Shown in pieces: positions 1 to 7,547 of a stretch of DNA of 64,000 nt. Location: the NCBI RefSeq assembly GCF_045207785.1, contig NZ_CP108777.1, positions 62,001 to 126,000 on the forward strand, in the 5' to 3' direction. A model generated the notes under the pieces. That model was not told where the DNA came from. It made no database searches and saw only the letters and a program-made list of their open reading frames with translations. Made by a program: the position numbers and the translations under genes. Source of the DNA: Embleya sp045207785 (GTDB lineage Bacteria; Actinomycetota; Actinomycetes; Streptomycetales; Streptomycetaceae). The first letter of the stretch is position 1, and each line of letters starts with the position of its first letter.

Positions 1-290
1 ACACCGGACTGCCCGTCGGCCTGACCGTGACCGGCCCGCCGTGCCCCCTGCCGCCCGGCGTCGAACTCGCCGCCTACCGTGTGGTCCAGGAAGCCCTGAC
101 CAACACGGTGAAGCACGCGTCCGGCGCCACCGCCGCCGTGACCGTCGAATATGGCCCGGACCGGCTCCGGGTGGAAGTCACCGACACCGGTGGACACGCG
201 GACGCGGCCACGGCCGCCGGAAACGGCCGGGGCTTGATCGGCCTGCGCGAGCGCCTCGCCGTCTACGACGGAACCCTGAACACCGGTCGA
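1..290 (+). pseudogene. Sensor histidine kinase, C-terminal ATPase part, cut by IS110
   Basis: An open frame enters from the left edge (codons from base 3) and encodes the end of a NarL-type sensor histidine kinase. The HATPase_c N-box is visible as VVQEALTNTVKHA, followed by a DTG motif and GRGLIGLRERLAVYDGTL, which is the usual G2-box region. The frame is normal up to base 290, where it meets the IS110-family element. The coding sequence resumes at 1723. Joining 290 to 1725 restores a continuous frame ending at the TGA at 1776-1778. The N-terminal sensor and dimerisation regions lie outside the window. Its partner is almost certainly the response regulator that starts at 1775. As it stands the kinase should lack the last part of its ATPase fold and is probably inactive. 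Confidence 0.88.
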
Positions 291-305
291 TTCCTAATCT
301 TGTTG

Positions 306-1496
306 TCAAGCGGCGAGTGTGACGGGTGGTGTGGGCTCGTAGCACCGTCCGTCACGCAGCAGGGCCCACAGGACGTTGACGCGACGGCGGGCCAGAGCAA
401 GGACTGCCTGGGTGTGCCGCTTGCCCTCGGCCCGCTTGCGGTCGTAGAAGCGGCGGGACTCGTCGCAGTACCGGATGCTGATCAGCGCGGAGGTGTAGAA
501 CACGCGTTGGAGGCGCCGGTTGTAGCGCTGGGGGCGGTGGAGGTTGCCGCTGACCTTGCCCGAGTCGCGCGGGGCCGGGGCGACGCCGGCGAACGCGGCG
601 AGGCGGTCGGGGGTGGCGAACGCGCTCATGTCGCCGCCGGTCGCGGCGAGGAACTCGGCGCCGAGCAACGGCCCGATGCCGGGCATGCTCGTGATCACGG
701 CGGCGTGTTCGTGCTCGCGAAACCGGCCCTCGACGAGCTTGTCCGTCTCGGCGATCCGCTCGTTGAGGGCCATCACCTCCCTGGCCAACGTGTGGACCAG
801 CCGTGCTGTGATCTTCTCGCCCGGCACCGCGGTGTGTTGGCGCTCGGCCGCTGCGACGGCGCCGGCGGCGAGCTGCGCGGCATTGCGAACCTTGCGGTTG
901 TGCAGCCAGGTCTCCAGTCGCCGGGCGCCCGCGCGGCGGATCGCCGCCGGGGTCTGATAACCCGTCAGGAGAACCAACGGTCCGACATTGGTGAGGTCCA
1001 ACTCCCTTTCCAAGGCCGGGAATATTCCGGTCAGCAGGGCTCGGAGGCGGTTGATCGAGCGGGTGCGGTCGGCGGCGAGGTCCATACGGTGGGCGGTGAG
1101 GAGCCCCAGCTCGACGGTGAGCTCGTCGCCGGGCCGCAGCGGGTGCAGGTCGCGGCGGACGCGGGCCTGGTCGGCGATGATCGCCGCGTCCTTCGCGTCG
1201 GTCTTGCCCTCGCCCCGGTAGCCGTCGGCCGCACGGTTGACGACCCGGCCGGGAATGTAGAGGAGGTGCTGGTCGTGGTTGACGAGCAGCGCGATGAGCA
1301 GGCCCGCGGCGCCGTCCGTGAGGTCGACGGCCCACACCACGTCCGTGTCCAGGGCCAGGACGTCCGCCACCAGGTCGAGCAAAACCGGCTCGTCGTTGGC
1401 CACCCGGCGCGAGAGCAGCCGCTTCCCGTTCTCGTCGATCGCCACGCAGTGGTGGTGGGTCTTCCCCGCGTCCACCCCGGCCCAGATCCTCGCCAC
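306..1496 (-). CDS. IS110-family transposase (DEDD recombinase)
   Basis: A 396 aa protein, normal length for the family. The N-terminus MARIWAGVDAGKTHHHCVAI is the start of the RuvC-like DEDD domain (first Asp at residue 9). An internal KTDAKDAAIIADQAR segment carries the later acidic residues of that domain. The C-terminal transposase_20 (IS116/IS110/IS902) domain shows SMPGIGPLLGAEFLAATGG and FAGVAPAPRDSGK, the region holding the family's catalytic serine. Transposases of this family perform seamless recombination and, in recently characterised members, are directed by a structured RNA from the element end. The gene appears intact. It is transcribed opposite to the interrupted kinase. The first ATG directly follows the noncoding end that contains the RNA structure. 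Confidence 0.93.
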   Translation of the reverse strand: MARIWAGVDAGKTHHHCVAIDENGKRLLSRRVANDEPVLLDLVADVLALDTDVVWAVDLTDGAAGLLIALLVNHDQHLLYIPGRVVNRAADGYRGEGKTDAKDAAIIADQARVRRDLHPLRPGDELTVELGLLTAHRMDLAADRTRSINRLRALLTGIFPALERELDLTNVGPLVLLTGYQTPAAIRRAGARRLETWLHNRKVRNAAQLAAGAVAAAERQHTAVPGEKITARLVHTLAREVMALNERIAETDKLVEGRFREHEHAAVITSMPGIGPLLGAEFLAATGGDMSAFATPDRLAAFAGVAPAPRDSGKVSGNLHRPQRYNRRLQRVFYTSALISIRYCDESRRFYDRKRAEGKRHTQAVLALARRRVNVLWALLRDGRCYEPTPPVTLAA

Positions 1497-1530
1497 AAGC
1501 GCCTCCGCAAGTCTGTCGGTTCGTGTTGTC

Positions 1531-1672
1531 CCGCAGACGACCTCGCCGTCGAGTCCCTACACAGCGACCGAATCGCAGTTCCTAATCAGCGGCCGAGTCG
1601 TCGCGGGGTGCCGGGCGGCAAATCGAACAAAGCCACGATCGGCAGACGCCTGAAAGCCACACCCGGCACCCC
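1531..1672 (-). ncRNA. Predicted bridge RNA of the IS110 element
   Basis: Read on the minus strand, the region forms two successive hairpins with internal loops. Hairpin 1 has a perfect 11 bp stem (1662-1672 with 1605-1615). Its loop holds TCAGGCGTC (1653-1645), identical to the minus strand of the kinase sequence at the insertion site, and GTTCGA (1628-1623), which matches the other flank GGTCGA at 5 of 6 bases. Hairpin 2 pairs 1594-1606 with 1531-1545 (two small bulges). Its loop holds GATTAGGAA (1587-1579), exactly the reverse complement of the element's left end at 291-299, and GTAGGGA (1560-1554), identical on the minus strand to the plus-strand right end at 1718-1724. This is the target-loop/donor-loop plan known for IS621-type bridge RNAs. 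Transcription itself is inferred. Confidence 0.78.
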
Positions 1673-1722
1673 TGGGTGGGAGAACCCTACGAATGGCTCG
1701 CCCTGCCCATCAACAAGGTAGG

Positions 1723-1778
1723 GACGCCTGACCGGCGGCTACCGTGTGGAGGCCCTGATCCCCTTGGAGACACCGTGA
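1723..1778 (+). pseudogene. Sensor histidine kinase, last codons after the IS110 element
   Basis: The 3' tail of the interrupted kinase. From 1725 it reads RLTGGYRVEALIPLETP and stops at TGA 1776-1778, a typical end for NarL-type histidine kinases. The stop overlaps the GTG start of the response regulator at 1775, so kinase and regulator were translationally coupled before the insertion. Confidence 0.8.
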
Positions 1779-2473
1779 CCGAGCCGCTGCGTGTGCTCGT
1801 CGCCGACGACCAGACCCTGGTCCGCACCGGATTCCGGTTGATCCTCGGCGCCGACGGCCTCGACGTCGTCGCCGAGGCGACCAACGGAACCGAAGCGGTC
1901 GAAGCGGTCCGCCGCACACGTCCCGACGTGGTCCTGATGGACGTCCGGATGCCCGAGATGGACGGCCTGGAAGCCACCCGCCGCATCCTCACCGGCGCCC
2001 CCAACAAACCCCGCGTCATCATCCTGACCACCTTCGACCTCGACCGATACGTCTACGCGGCACTGTCCGCCGGGGCCAGCGGCTTCCTCCTCAAGGACGT
2101 CACCCCCGAGCATCTGACCGCGGCCGTCCGCACGGTCCGTACCGGCGACGCTCTCCTCGCGCCCGCCATCACCCGCCGCCTCGTGCAGCGGTTCGCCCAG
2201 CGCGGCAGCGACACCGCCGCCCTCCACCGCGACCTCGCCTCGCTCACCCCGCGCGAACTGGAGGTCCTCGGCCTGCTGGCCCGAGGACTGAGCAACGCCG
2301 AACTCGCCACCCGCCTCCACCTGGCCGAGGCGACCGTCAAGACGCACGTCGCCCGCATCCTCGCCAAGCTCGGACTCCGTGACCGTGTCCAGGCCGTCAT
2401 CGTCGCCTACGAGACAGGGCTGGTCAGCGCCGGCGCACGCGAGGCCGCCCAGCAGTCCACCGAGCAGACGTAG
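1775..2473 (+). CDS. NarL/LuxR-family response regulator
   Basis: A 232 aa two-component response regulator. The receiver domain starts VRVLVADDQTLVRTGF-like at residue 6. The phosphoacceptor Asp is near residue 56 in VVLMDVRMPEMDG, and the conserved Lys lies in GFLLKDVTPE. A LuxR-type helix-turn-helix follows (LTPRELEVLGLLARGLSNAE and ATVKTHVARILAKL). The GTG start overlaps the kinase stop (GTGA), so the pair was one operon. The IS110 insertion has cut the cognate kinase. The regulator may now depend on read-through from the element or remain unphosphorylated. The regulon cannot be told from the sequence. Confidence 0.9.
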   Translation: MTEPLRVLVADDQTLVRTGFRLILGADGLDVVAEATNGTEAVEAVRRTRPDVVLMDVRMPEMDGLEATRRILTGAPNKPRVIILTTFDLDRYVYAALSAGASGFLLKDVTPEHLTAAVRTVRTGDALLAPAITRRLVQRFAQRGSDTAALHRDLASLTPRELEVLGLLARGLSNAELATRLHLAEATVKTHVARILAKLGLRDRVQAVIVAYETGLVSAGAREAAQQSTEQT

Positions 2474-2545
2474 ACCGAAGCCGAGACTTGGGATCAGCAG
2501 CCGGAACCTGCGCCTGTCCCAGGAGTGGCTTTTATACGTGGGGTG

Positions 2546-2622
2546 TGACAGCACCTGTTGCTCGGCGGTGACAGCGCCGTGTGCCACGGGAGAGTGATGT
2601 CGTTGAGTTTTGACAGCACCTG
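2546..2622 (+). repeat. Direct repeats at the left end of an IS21-type remnant
   Basis: The 12-mer TGACAGCACCTG occurs at 2546-2557 and again at 2611-2622, with a related GGTGACAGCGCC between them at about 2567. IS21-family ends carry several such internal repeats that begin with TG. The repeats lie directly before an IstA-like fragment, so they probably mark the old left end of that element. Confidence 0.45.
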
Positions 2623-2639
2623 AGTGCTTGCCTCGGGAC

Positions 2640-2977
2640 CATGGTTGTGCTCTGCACGACAAGGGGGCCCGGGGGCTGCCGACGTCCAAGGTCGATCTGT
2701 ACGCGGCGATCCGCCGCGACTCCCGCGCGGGCCTGTCCAGCCGCGCGCTGGAGCGCAAGTACGGGGTCGGGTTCGCACCCGTGCAGAACGCGTTGCCGTC
2801 GGCGTGGCCGGAGCCTCGGAAGAAGCTGCCACCCAGGGTGACCCGGCTGGACCTGTTCAAGCCGCTGATCGACCGGATGCTTCGGGCGGACCTGGATGCG
2901 CCGCGCAAGCAGCGCCACACGGTGAAGCGGATCTTCGACCGGCTGGTGGACGAGCACGGCGCCGACGAGATCTCGAC
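2640..2977 (+). pseudogene. IS21-type transposase (IstA) N-terminal fragment
   Basis: The reading frame gives KVDLYAAIRRDSRAGLSSRA, then LERKYGVG, SAWPEPRKKLPPR and HTVKRIFDRLVDEHG. This is the N-terminal helix-turn-helix part of IS21 IstA transposases. The frame then loses similarity at about 2977 and no DDE catalytic core follows, so only roughly a quarter of the gene remains. An unrelated coding sequence takes over in another frame at 2978. The IstB helper ATPase is absent. The remnant is inactive. Confidence 0.7.
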
Positions 2978-3571
2978 GTGGAGGCGGCGCTCATCTCGGC
3001 GATGCTCCCCCGCTTCAACACCGCTCCGGGCACCGGCCCGCGCTTTGGTCCACTCGGTGTCCCGGACGAGCTCTCGGCCCGGATCGCCCAACCGGACCTG
3101 ACGAACGGTGAACTCGGCGCCCTCACCGGGGGCGCCCTCGTCGTGTACCTGACCACGGGAGGGCAGACCACGGACGGGCGAACGAAGTTCGACCCCGCGA
3201 GACCGAGCACGGTCGACATCACGGAGCACACGGCAGGATGGTGGCAGATAGACCGGCACATGGCGTCCTGGCGTACCGACCCCCATTCCGGCCCGCAGAT
3301 CCTCCTCGGTGCCTCGGGGCCCGCACGGCGCCGTCTCGTCGCGGGTGCGTTCCGCATCGACACCGCGCGGTGGGGCGCCGATCCTGAACAGAACAGCTCG
3401 GGGAGTCTCTGGAAGGTCCCGCTCGCCGATACCGGGGACCCGGACGCCTGTTCCCTGCGGGGCCGTCTCCTGGCCGACATGCCGTTCGGCCGCGCACGAT
3501 GGGAGCACTACCGGTGGATCGACGCGACAGGAACGCTCCGACCACACAAACCACAGAGCACCGGCGGTTGA
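2978..3571 (+). CDS. Hypothetical protein, possibly truncated
   Basis: A 197 aa frame starting at GTG 2978, with an ATG alternative at 3002. It begins exactly where the IS21 remnant ends, so its original start may have been lost. The protein is not membrane-bound. It contains GALVVYLTTGG, HTAGWWQI, LVAGAFRIDTARW and a C-terminal RWEHYRWIDATG. The alternation of a WW-containing segment with a later AFRID strand resembles small PUA/EVE-like or nuclease-associated beta folds, but I do not recognise a family with confidence. Codon use is typical of the genome, so it was a real gene. No operon partner is seen. Confidence 0.5.
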   Translation: MEAALISAMLPRFNTAPGTGPRFGPLGVPDELSARIAQPDLTNGELGALTGGALVVYLTTGGQTTDGRTKFDPARPSTVDITEHTAGWWQIDRHMASWRTDPHSGPQILLGASGPARRRLVAGAFRIDTARWGADPEQNSSGSLWKVPLADTGDPDACSLRGRLLADMPFGRARWEHYRWIDATGTLRPHKPQSTGG

Positions 3572-3911
3572 CGTGAGAAATCCGTCAGCGCCCGAACGCA
3601 CCCGCGCCGCCGGTGGCGCCTTGCCGGCACATCACGAATCATCAAGGCCATTCCAGCGCCGCAGGTGACGATGAGTCCCCCGCGCGACCGGGAGGTGAAC
3701 CGCCCGAATACGACCTTTCACGGGCCCACCCCCGCCTGCGCGGGACCACCCGATCGCCCCCGGCTCACCCCGTATGGGTGAGCGATGGCGCGTCGGTCGG
3801 AAGAATGGGGCGGTGCCGGGCGGTGCCGGGCGGACCGCCGCTCCGCCCGGCCACCGGCCATCCACGTCACCGGGGGCTTCGCAGCCCGAGGCAGGCAGCG
3901 CCGCCGAGTCG
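3572..3911. other. Intergenic, no gene seen
   Basis: About 340 bp between the hypothetical protein and the convergent quinone reductase. Open frames here lack a start and recognisable content. No clear hairpin or repeat was found. Confidence 0.5.
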
Positions 3912-4832
3912 TCAGATTTGCACAACCGACTTCCCGACCGCGCCATTGGCGAAGTCGGTTATCGCCTGGGGCACTTCGTCGAGGCCGTATGTCCGTGTCA
4001 CCGGGATCCGCAGGCGCCCGGCGACCGCCTCTGCGGCAAGACGCTCCAAGGTCGCAGTGGCCGGATCGGCCATGACCGCCGTCGAGCTGACAGCCCGCGC
4101 GTCGTCGAGCGTGAAGTGCAGCGTCGATGCCAAACGGCCACCCGGGGCCAGCACTTCGGCGACCGTCGAGCCCTCGCCCGCCAGGTGCAGGGCCGCTGGT
4201 ACGCCGTCCGGAGCCATCGCCTTCACTTGGTCGAGCAGTTCGGCGGGGTCGACCGTGTGGGTGGCGCCGAGTCCGGTGACGAACGCGGCCTGCGCGCCGG
4301 GCTCCGCGGTGGCTATGACGGTGCAGCCGCGGGAGGCTGCCAGTTGGACGGCGTACGCTCCCACACCGCCAGTGGCCCCGACCACCAGGACCGTCTCGCC
4401 CGGAGCCGGGGCGACGGCGTCCACCGCGTTCACGGCCGCGGTGCCGGCCAGGGCGAGCGCCGCCGCGTGTGTCGGGGCCAGGCCGTCAGGAAGCCTCGCC
4501 ACGCCATAGTCGGCCCGCACCGCGACGTATTCCGCGAAGCTTCCCTGCCCGAGCGTCGCCCGCATGACCACGCCGAACACCGCGTCGCCCACCCTCAGGT
4601 CGGTCACCCCCGCGCCCAAAGCGGCGACCTCGCCGGCGAAATCCTTTCCGAGGACGACGGGGAAGTCGTACGCCAACACCCCGCGCATCATCCCGCCGAG
4701 CACGCCGAGGTCGAAGCCGTTGAGCGACGCGGCTCCGATGCGGACGAGGACTTCGCCAGGTCCGGGATCGGGTGTCTGCAGCTCTGCCAATGCGGGGGCA
4801 TCGCCGAAGTCGCGGAATGCTATTGCACGCAT
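3912..4832 (-). CDS. NADPH:quinone reductase-like MDR oxidoreductase
   Basis: A 306 aa medium-chain dehydrogenase/reductase of the zinc-independent quinone reductase type. The N-terminal GroES-like domain has the family signature PGPGEVLVRIGAASLNGFDL and FPVVLGKDFAGEVAALGAGV. The Rossmann domain follows with the NADP-binding loop VVGATGGVGAYAVQLAASRG (about residues 155-174). The C-terminus GAVGKSVVQI is typical. No zinc-binding cysteines are present. It presumably reduces quinones or enals with NADPH in the cytosol. It lies just downstream of the luciferase-domain gene (start 5369) on the same strand, 54 bp apart, and both are divergent from the HxlR regulator at 5438. HxlR regulators often control such oxidoreductases, so redox- or quinone-responsive control is likely. 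Confidence 0.9.
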   Translation of the reverse strand: MRAIAFRDFGDAPALAELQTPDPGPGEVLVRIGAASLNGFDLGVLGGMMRGVLAYDFPVVLGKDFAGEVAALGAGVTDLRVGDAVFGVVMRATLGQGSFAEYVAVRADYGVARLPDGLAPTHAAALALAGTAAVNAVDAVAPAPGETVLVVGATGGVGAYAVQLAASRGCTVIATAEPGAQAAFVTGLGATHTVDPAELLDQVKAMAPDGVPAALHLAGEGSTVAEVLAPGGRLASTLHFTLDDARAVSSTAVMADPATATLERLAAEAVAGRLRIPVTRTYGLDEVPQAITDFANGAVGKSVVQI

Positions 4833-4886
4833 GGTCGGTCCTTCTCTGTGAGGGGCTGACTGTGGGTTTGGCGGCTGGGGTCGGGG

Positions 4887-5369
4887 TCAAGCGCTCTGCC
4901 CGGACGGCGCCGCGTGCCGCCAGGAGGCATGCAACACGGCCGTGGCCAGGTCCAGTTCGCCCTCGTCGCGGGGGGCGTAGAGCATGATGATCGTGTCGGG
5001 CCACTCGTGGCGCAGAACGATCGGGTGCGGCTCGGCCCATCCGGCGCGCACGAGCGGATCCAGCAGCGGTCGCGGAACGGTCAGGTGCATGAAGCCGGCC
5101 CGGTGCACATGGCCGAACTCGTCGGTACTGGGGTGCAGGTACGCCTCCCACGGCCCGGTCGGCCGGTGTAGGCGCAGCGCCAGCGAGGACGGCTCGGACA
5201 CCTGGCTCGGGCCGGTGAACACCCCTGGCAGGGCCTCGGCTTCGCGTACCAGGGCCGCCCGGATCCCCGGGGGAGAGAACTGGTCGAGTTGGTCGTGGGG
5301 GATCTCCCGGCCGGTGGTCGTCGGCCGTGAGCCGGGACGCAGGGGAGGGGAGGCCAGGTCAAGGCTCAT
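4887..5369 (-). CDS. Luciferase-domain (DUF5519) protein
   Basis: A protein of about 160 aa. Recognisable features are the segment AYLHPSTDEFGHVHRAGFMHLTVPR-like (residues about 85-110), then PHPIVLRHEWPDTIIMLYAPR (quoted in part) and a C-terminal ELDLATAVLHASW. This is the pattern of DUF5519 'luciferase domain' proteins, a small family of unknown biochemical function that usually sits beside regulators and oxidoreductases. The ATG at 5369 was chosen; a GTG at 5381 is also possible. It is probably co-transcribed with the downstream quinone reductase. The His-rich H-V-H motif could bind a metal, but that is speculation. Confidence 0.72.
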   Translation of the reverse strand: MSLDLASPPLRPGSRPTTTGREIPHDQLDQFSPPGIRAALVREAEALPGVFTGPSQVSEPSSLALRLHRPTGPWEAYLHPSTDEFGHVHRAGFMHLTVPRPLLDPLVRAGWAEPHPIVLRHEWPDTIIMLYAPRDEGELDLATAVLHASWRHAAPSGQSA

Positions 5370-5381
5370 CAGGTGCAGCAC

Positions 5382-5437
5382 TTTCTGTGCGCTGGTTACT
5401 TCTTGTGTGCACTGGGAGTCTGATCGAGAATGCCGAG
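5382..5437. promoter_or_regulatory. Divergent promoter with 10-bp direct repeats, putative HxlR operator
   Basis: The short region between the divergent luciferase-domain and HxlR genes holds TGTGCGCTGG (5386-5395) and TGTGCACTGG (5406-5415). Their starts are exactly 20 bp apart, about two helical turns. GGTTACTT (5393-5400) resembles half of known HxlR sites. The spacing suits a dimeric winged-helix regulator. The assignment is inferred. Confidence 0.4.
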
Positions 5438-5848
5438 GTGACGGAAGAAGGCACTTTGACCCGCGTTACGCACACTGATGTGCGCGCCCCCATCGACGCG
5501 TCCCACCCCACCTGCCAGTTGCGCGACGTCCTCGACCGAGTCGGGGACAAGTGGAGCGTGCTGGTGATGAACCTGCTCGCCGACGGCCCCAAGCGCTACT
5601 CGGAACTCCAGCGCCGCATCGACGGCATCTCCCAGCGCATGCTGACCCTCACCCTGCGCAGCCTCGAACGCGACGGCTTCGTGGACCGCACCGTGACCCC
5701 GACGTCCCCGCCCCGTGTCGACTATGCCCTCACCGGTGTGGGCGCCACGCTCTCCGACCACGTCGCCGCACTGATCGCCTGGGCCGATGCCCACCGCGAC
5801 TACGTCGCAGACTCGCGCCTTCGCTACGACGCCCGCCCGTCCGAGTAG
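5438..5848 (+). CDS. HxlR-family transcriptional regulator
   Basis: A 136 aa winged-helix regulator. Clear HxlR signatures are CQLRDVLDRVGDKWSVLVMN, KRYSELQRRIDGISQRMLT and LRSLERDGFVDRTV, ending with a C-terminal helix ALIAWADAHRDYV. The start was placed at GTG 5438, giving the usual short N-terminal tail; the frame is open further upstream but runs into the divergent gene. One Cys lies near the start of the domain, a position that senses quinones or electrophiles in related regulators (QorR, YodB). With the divergent quinone reductase this suggests a quinone/electrophile switch, though the inducer is unknown. Confidence 0.9.
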   Translation: MTEEGTLTRVTHTDVRAPIDASHPTCQLRDVLDRVGDKWSVLVMNLLADGPKRYSELQRRIDGISQRMLTLTLRSLERDGFVDRTVTPTSPPRVDYALTGVGATLSDHVAALIAWADAHRDYVADSRLRYDARPSE

Positions 5849-6465
5849 AGGCAATCGAGGAAATCGAAAGGCTCCGCGAGAACTGCCGAACCGTCGATGA
5901 GTCGCGGTAGTTCGTCGGCTCCGGCTGCCCCGCCGTCAGCCCGCGGACGAGGAGTCCGGTGATCCGGTGGCGCTCATCGGGTCCTGGGAACTCGGTGTCG
6001 GCGCTGAGCAGGTCGACGAAGGCACAATGCTCTTGCCGTGCCGGCGTCGACCGGCGATTCTGGGCCGGTGCCGGGACGGAGGAAGAGGAGGCAACGGGAA
6101 GAGGCCGGAAGGCAGCGGACAGTTGCTCGCACCGCGCCGGACCTCGGACCGTGGGTGGTGATCCTCGAGACACGAGACTACGCGGAGTTTCGCGCGCACA
6201 TGCGCAGTCTTCGGGAGCTGCGAGTCGACGAATCGCTGATCCGGCTCGACACACTGTGTCGACGCCCGGTGGGGCAAAGCAGCTACCGACTGAGCCGGTT
6301 CGTGGCGAACACCGAACGCGAATCGGACCGCGAGCCTTCCGACCATTGACCGGCCGTCCACGAGCCACCCCAGGATGTCGCCGCCTCTCGTCGCGCCCCA
6401 GGGCCCGGAACGCGCAACCGCGCGTGACCAGGTCGGGCGGACCGGTCCTCTCCCATGCGTCGCGC
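5849..6465. other. Gene-poor stretch with weak coding remnants
   Basis: No complete gene is seen. Plus-strand bases about 6158-6349 read VVILETRDYAEFRAHMRSLR and further plausible protein, but without a convincing start. On the minus strand about 5930-6030 reads AFVDLLSADTEFPGPDERHR, which also looks like a decayed gene end. Neither can be named. Confidence 0.3.
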
Positions 6466-6747
6466 ATGCCCTCGGCGGCCGTCTCCACCGTGCCCTCCTG
6501 GCGGGTGCGTGGCGGCCACCGGGTCGGGGTCGTCGCCACCGCGGAGTACCGCCGCCGGATCGGCCTGGACACCCGGCGCGGCGGTCAGTGGATGGACAAC
6601 GCCATCGGCCTGCCGATCGCCTGGACCACCACGACATGGGACGGCCCACCCCACGAACTCAAGGCCATGATCGCCGCGTTGTGGCGCATCGCCCCCGAGA
6701 CGCCCTGGTTCGACGCCGCACACCACAACCCCACCGCGCGTGGCTGA
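6466..6747 (+). pseudogene. Hypothetical gene fragment
   Basis: A 93 aa open frame from ATG 6466 with coding-like composition. It contains AEYRRRIGLDTRRGGQWMDN, then IAWTTTTWDGPPHEL and ALWRIAPETPWFDAA. The phrasing looks like an internal or C-terminal piece of a conserved protein, but I do not recognise the family. No ribosome-binding site is obvious and the surroundings are debris, so I treat it as a fragment rather than a gene. Confidence 0.3.
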
Positions 6748-6910
6748 ACACCGGTGTCCCCCGCCCCGTGGCTGTCCGTCTCGCCGCTGCGCTCGGATCG
6801 AAGGGAACACGACCGGGCGGGCGCTCTGCTCGTCCGCGGGCACTGGGGCTTTACTTCTTTCGGATGCCGAGAGTGGTCTTCGGCACGAGTCACTGGTGAG
6901 GTGATGCGGG

Positions 6911-7189
6911 ATGGTGGAGCGCTCGGAATACAGGAGGGTACTCGGCGCCGTGCGGCGCGGGGTGCTCGACGGTTCAAGCCTGGACGAGGTGGTGGAGGAG
7001 TTCCGGCGCAATGGATTTCACCAGGTCGAAAGCATTCGAGCTCTCATAGAGCTCGACCTGTGCGAGCCACACGAAGCGAAGAGGACCGTTCACTTCAGCA
7101 CGGCATGGAGTTCGACACGGGAGGCGAATGAGGATCTTCATTCGAGACTGGAGGCCGCCCTGATCGAGTCCTTGAAGGAGAACGAATAG
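6911..7189 (+). CDS. Small hypothetical protein (92 aa)
   Basis: A compact, mostly helical 92 aa protein starting at ATG 6911. It contains YRRVLGAVRRGVLDGSSLDE, then NGFHQVESIRALIELDLCEP, HEAKRTVHFSTAW and a C-terminal acidic helix. The pattern 'I-x-A-L ... L-x-E-A-K-x-x-V' resembles the L7/L12-like C-terminal fold used by several small actinomycete proteins of unknown role. It has no signal peptide or membrane segment. It stands alone; remnants lie on both sides. Function unknown. Confidence 0.6.
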   Translation: MVERSEYRRVLGAVRRGVLDGSSLDEVVEEFRRNGFHQVESIRALIELDLCEPHEAKRTVHFSTAWSSTREANEDLHSRLEAALIESLKENE

Positions 7190-7229
7190 CACACCGCGGT
7201 GTCCGCCTCGGCCGACGCCGCAGCGACCT

Positions 7230-7526
7230 CGGGCAATTCACCTGTTCGCAGGCTCCCGACCCAACCCCACCCTCGGCGACGTCATCCGCGAGTTCCGCGA
7301 CAACGCCGACGCCTACGAACTCGAACTGCTCGGCGCCTACGCCCTCCCCGCGACGATCACCACCGTCACCGACATGCTCAAGCTGCTGTGGCACGGACAT
7401 CGCGAGCGTCACCCCGGGGGCGCCACGAGCGCGCCCGTCACCGAGAAAACCGCCCAAGGCGCAACGCACCTCGCGGCGCTCCTCGTCCGCTGGTTCGCCA
7501 CGGGAATCGTGCGCCACAAGCCCTGA
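7230..7526 (+). pseudogene. Hypothetical gene fragment carrying repeat copy A
   Basis: An open frame without a clear start reads NPTLGDVIREFRDNADAYEL, then LPATITTVTDMLKLLWHGH and THLAALLVRWFATGIVRHKP, with a stop at 7524-7526. Its 3' part (7362-7544) is duplicated at 13329-13511. The protein is unknown to me. The missing start and the transposase fragment right behind it point to a remnant of a mobile element or plasmid gene. Confidence 0.4.
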
Positions 7527-7544
7527 CCCAGCCGGGAAACGGTG
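7362..7544 (+). repeat. 183-bp repeat, copy A
   Basis: Almost the same sequence occurs at 13329-13511 on the same strand. The two copies differ by about ten substitutions, one extra G in copy B (GGGGGG against GGGGG) and one base missing from copy B shortly after, so the reading frame shifts and is then restored. Both copies end at the codons for ATGIVRHKP and a stop. Confidence 0.85.
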
Positions 7545-7547
7545 GAC

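Larger units (their letters stand above)
291..1724 (-). mobile_element. Complete IS110-family insertion sequence (1,434 bp)
   Basis: The element interrupts the histidine kinase gene. Its ends were fixed by reconstructing the kinase frame: left flank ACCGGTCGA (to 290), right flank CGCCTGACC (from 1725), with the dinucleotide GA (TC on the minus strand) at both junctions, at 289-290 and 1723-1724. There are no terminal inverted repeats and no longer target duplication, as expected for IS110 elements. It holds one minus-strand transposase gene (306-1496) and about 230 bp of noncoding DNA upstream of it. That noncoding part contains the bridge-RNA-like structure listed separately. The intact transposase and clean junctions suggest a recent insertion. 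Confidence 0.9.

Noticed and set aside
5930..6030. Minus-strand text AFVDLLSADTEFPGPDERHR as the end of a regulator gene
   Set aside because: It looks coding, but no domain, start or stop context could be defended.
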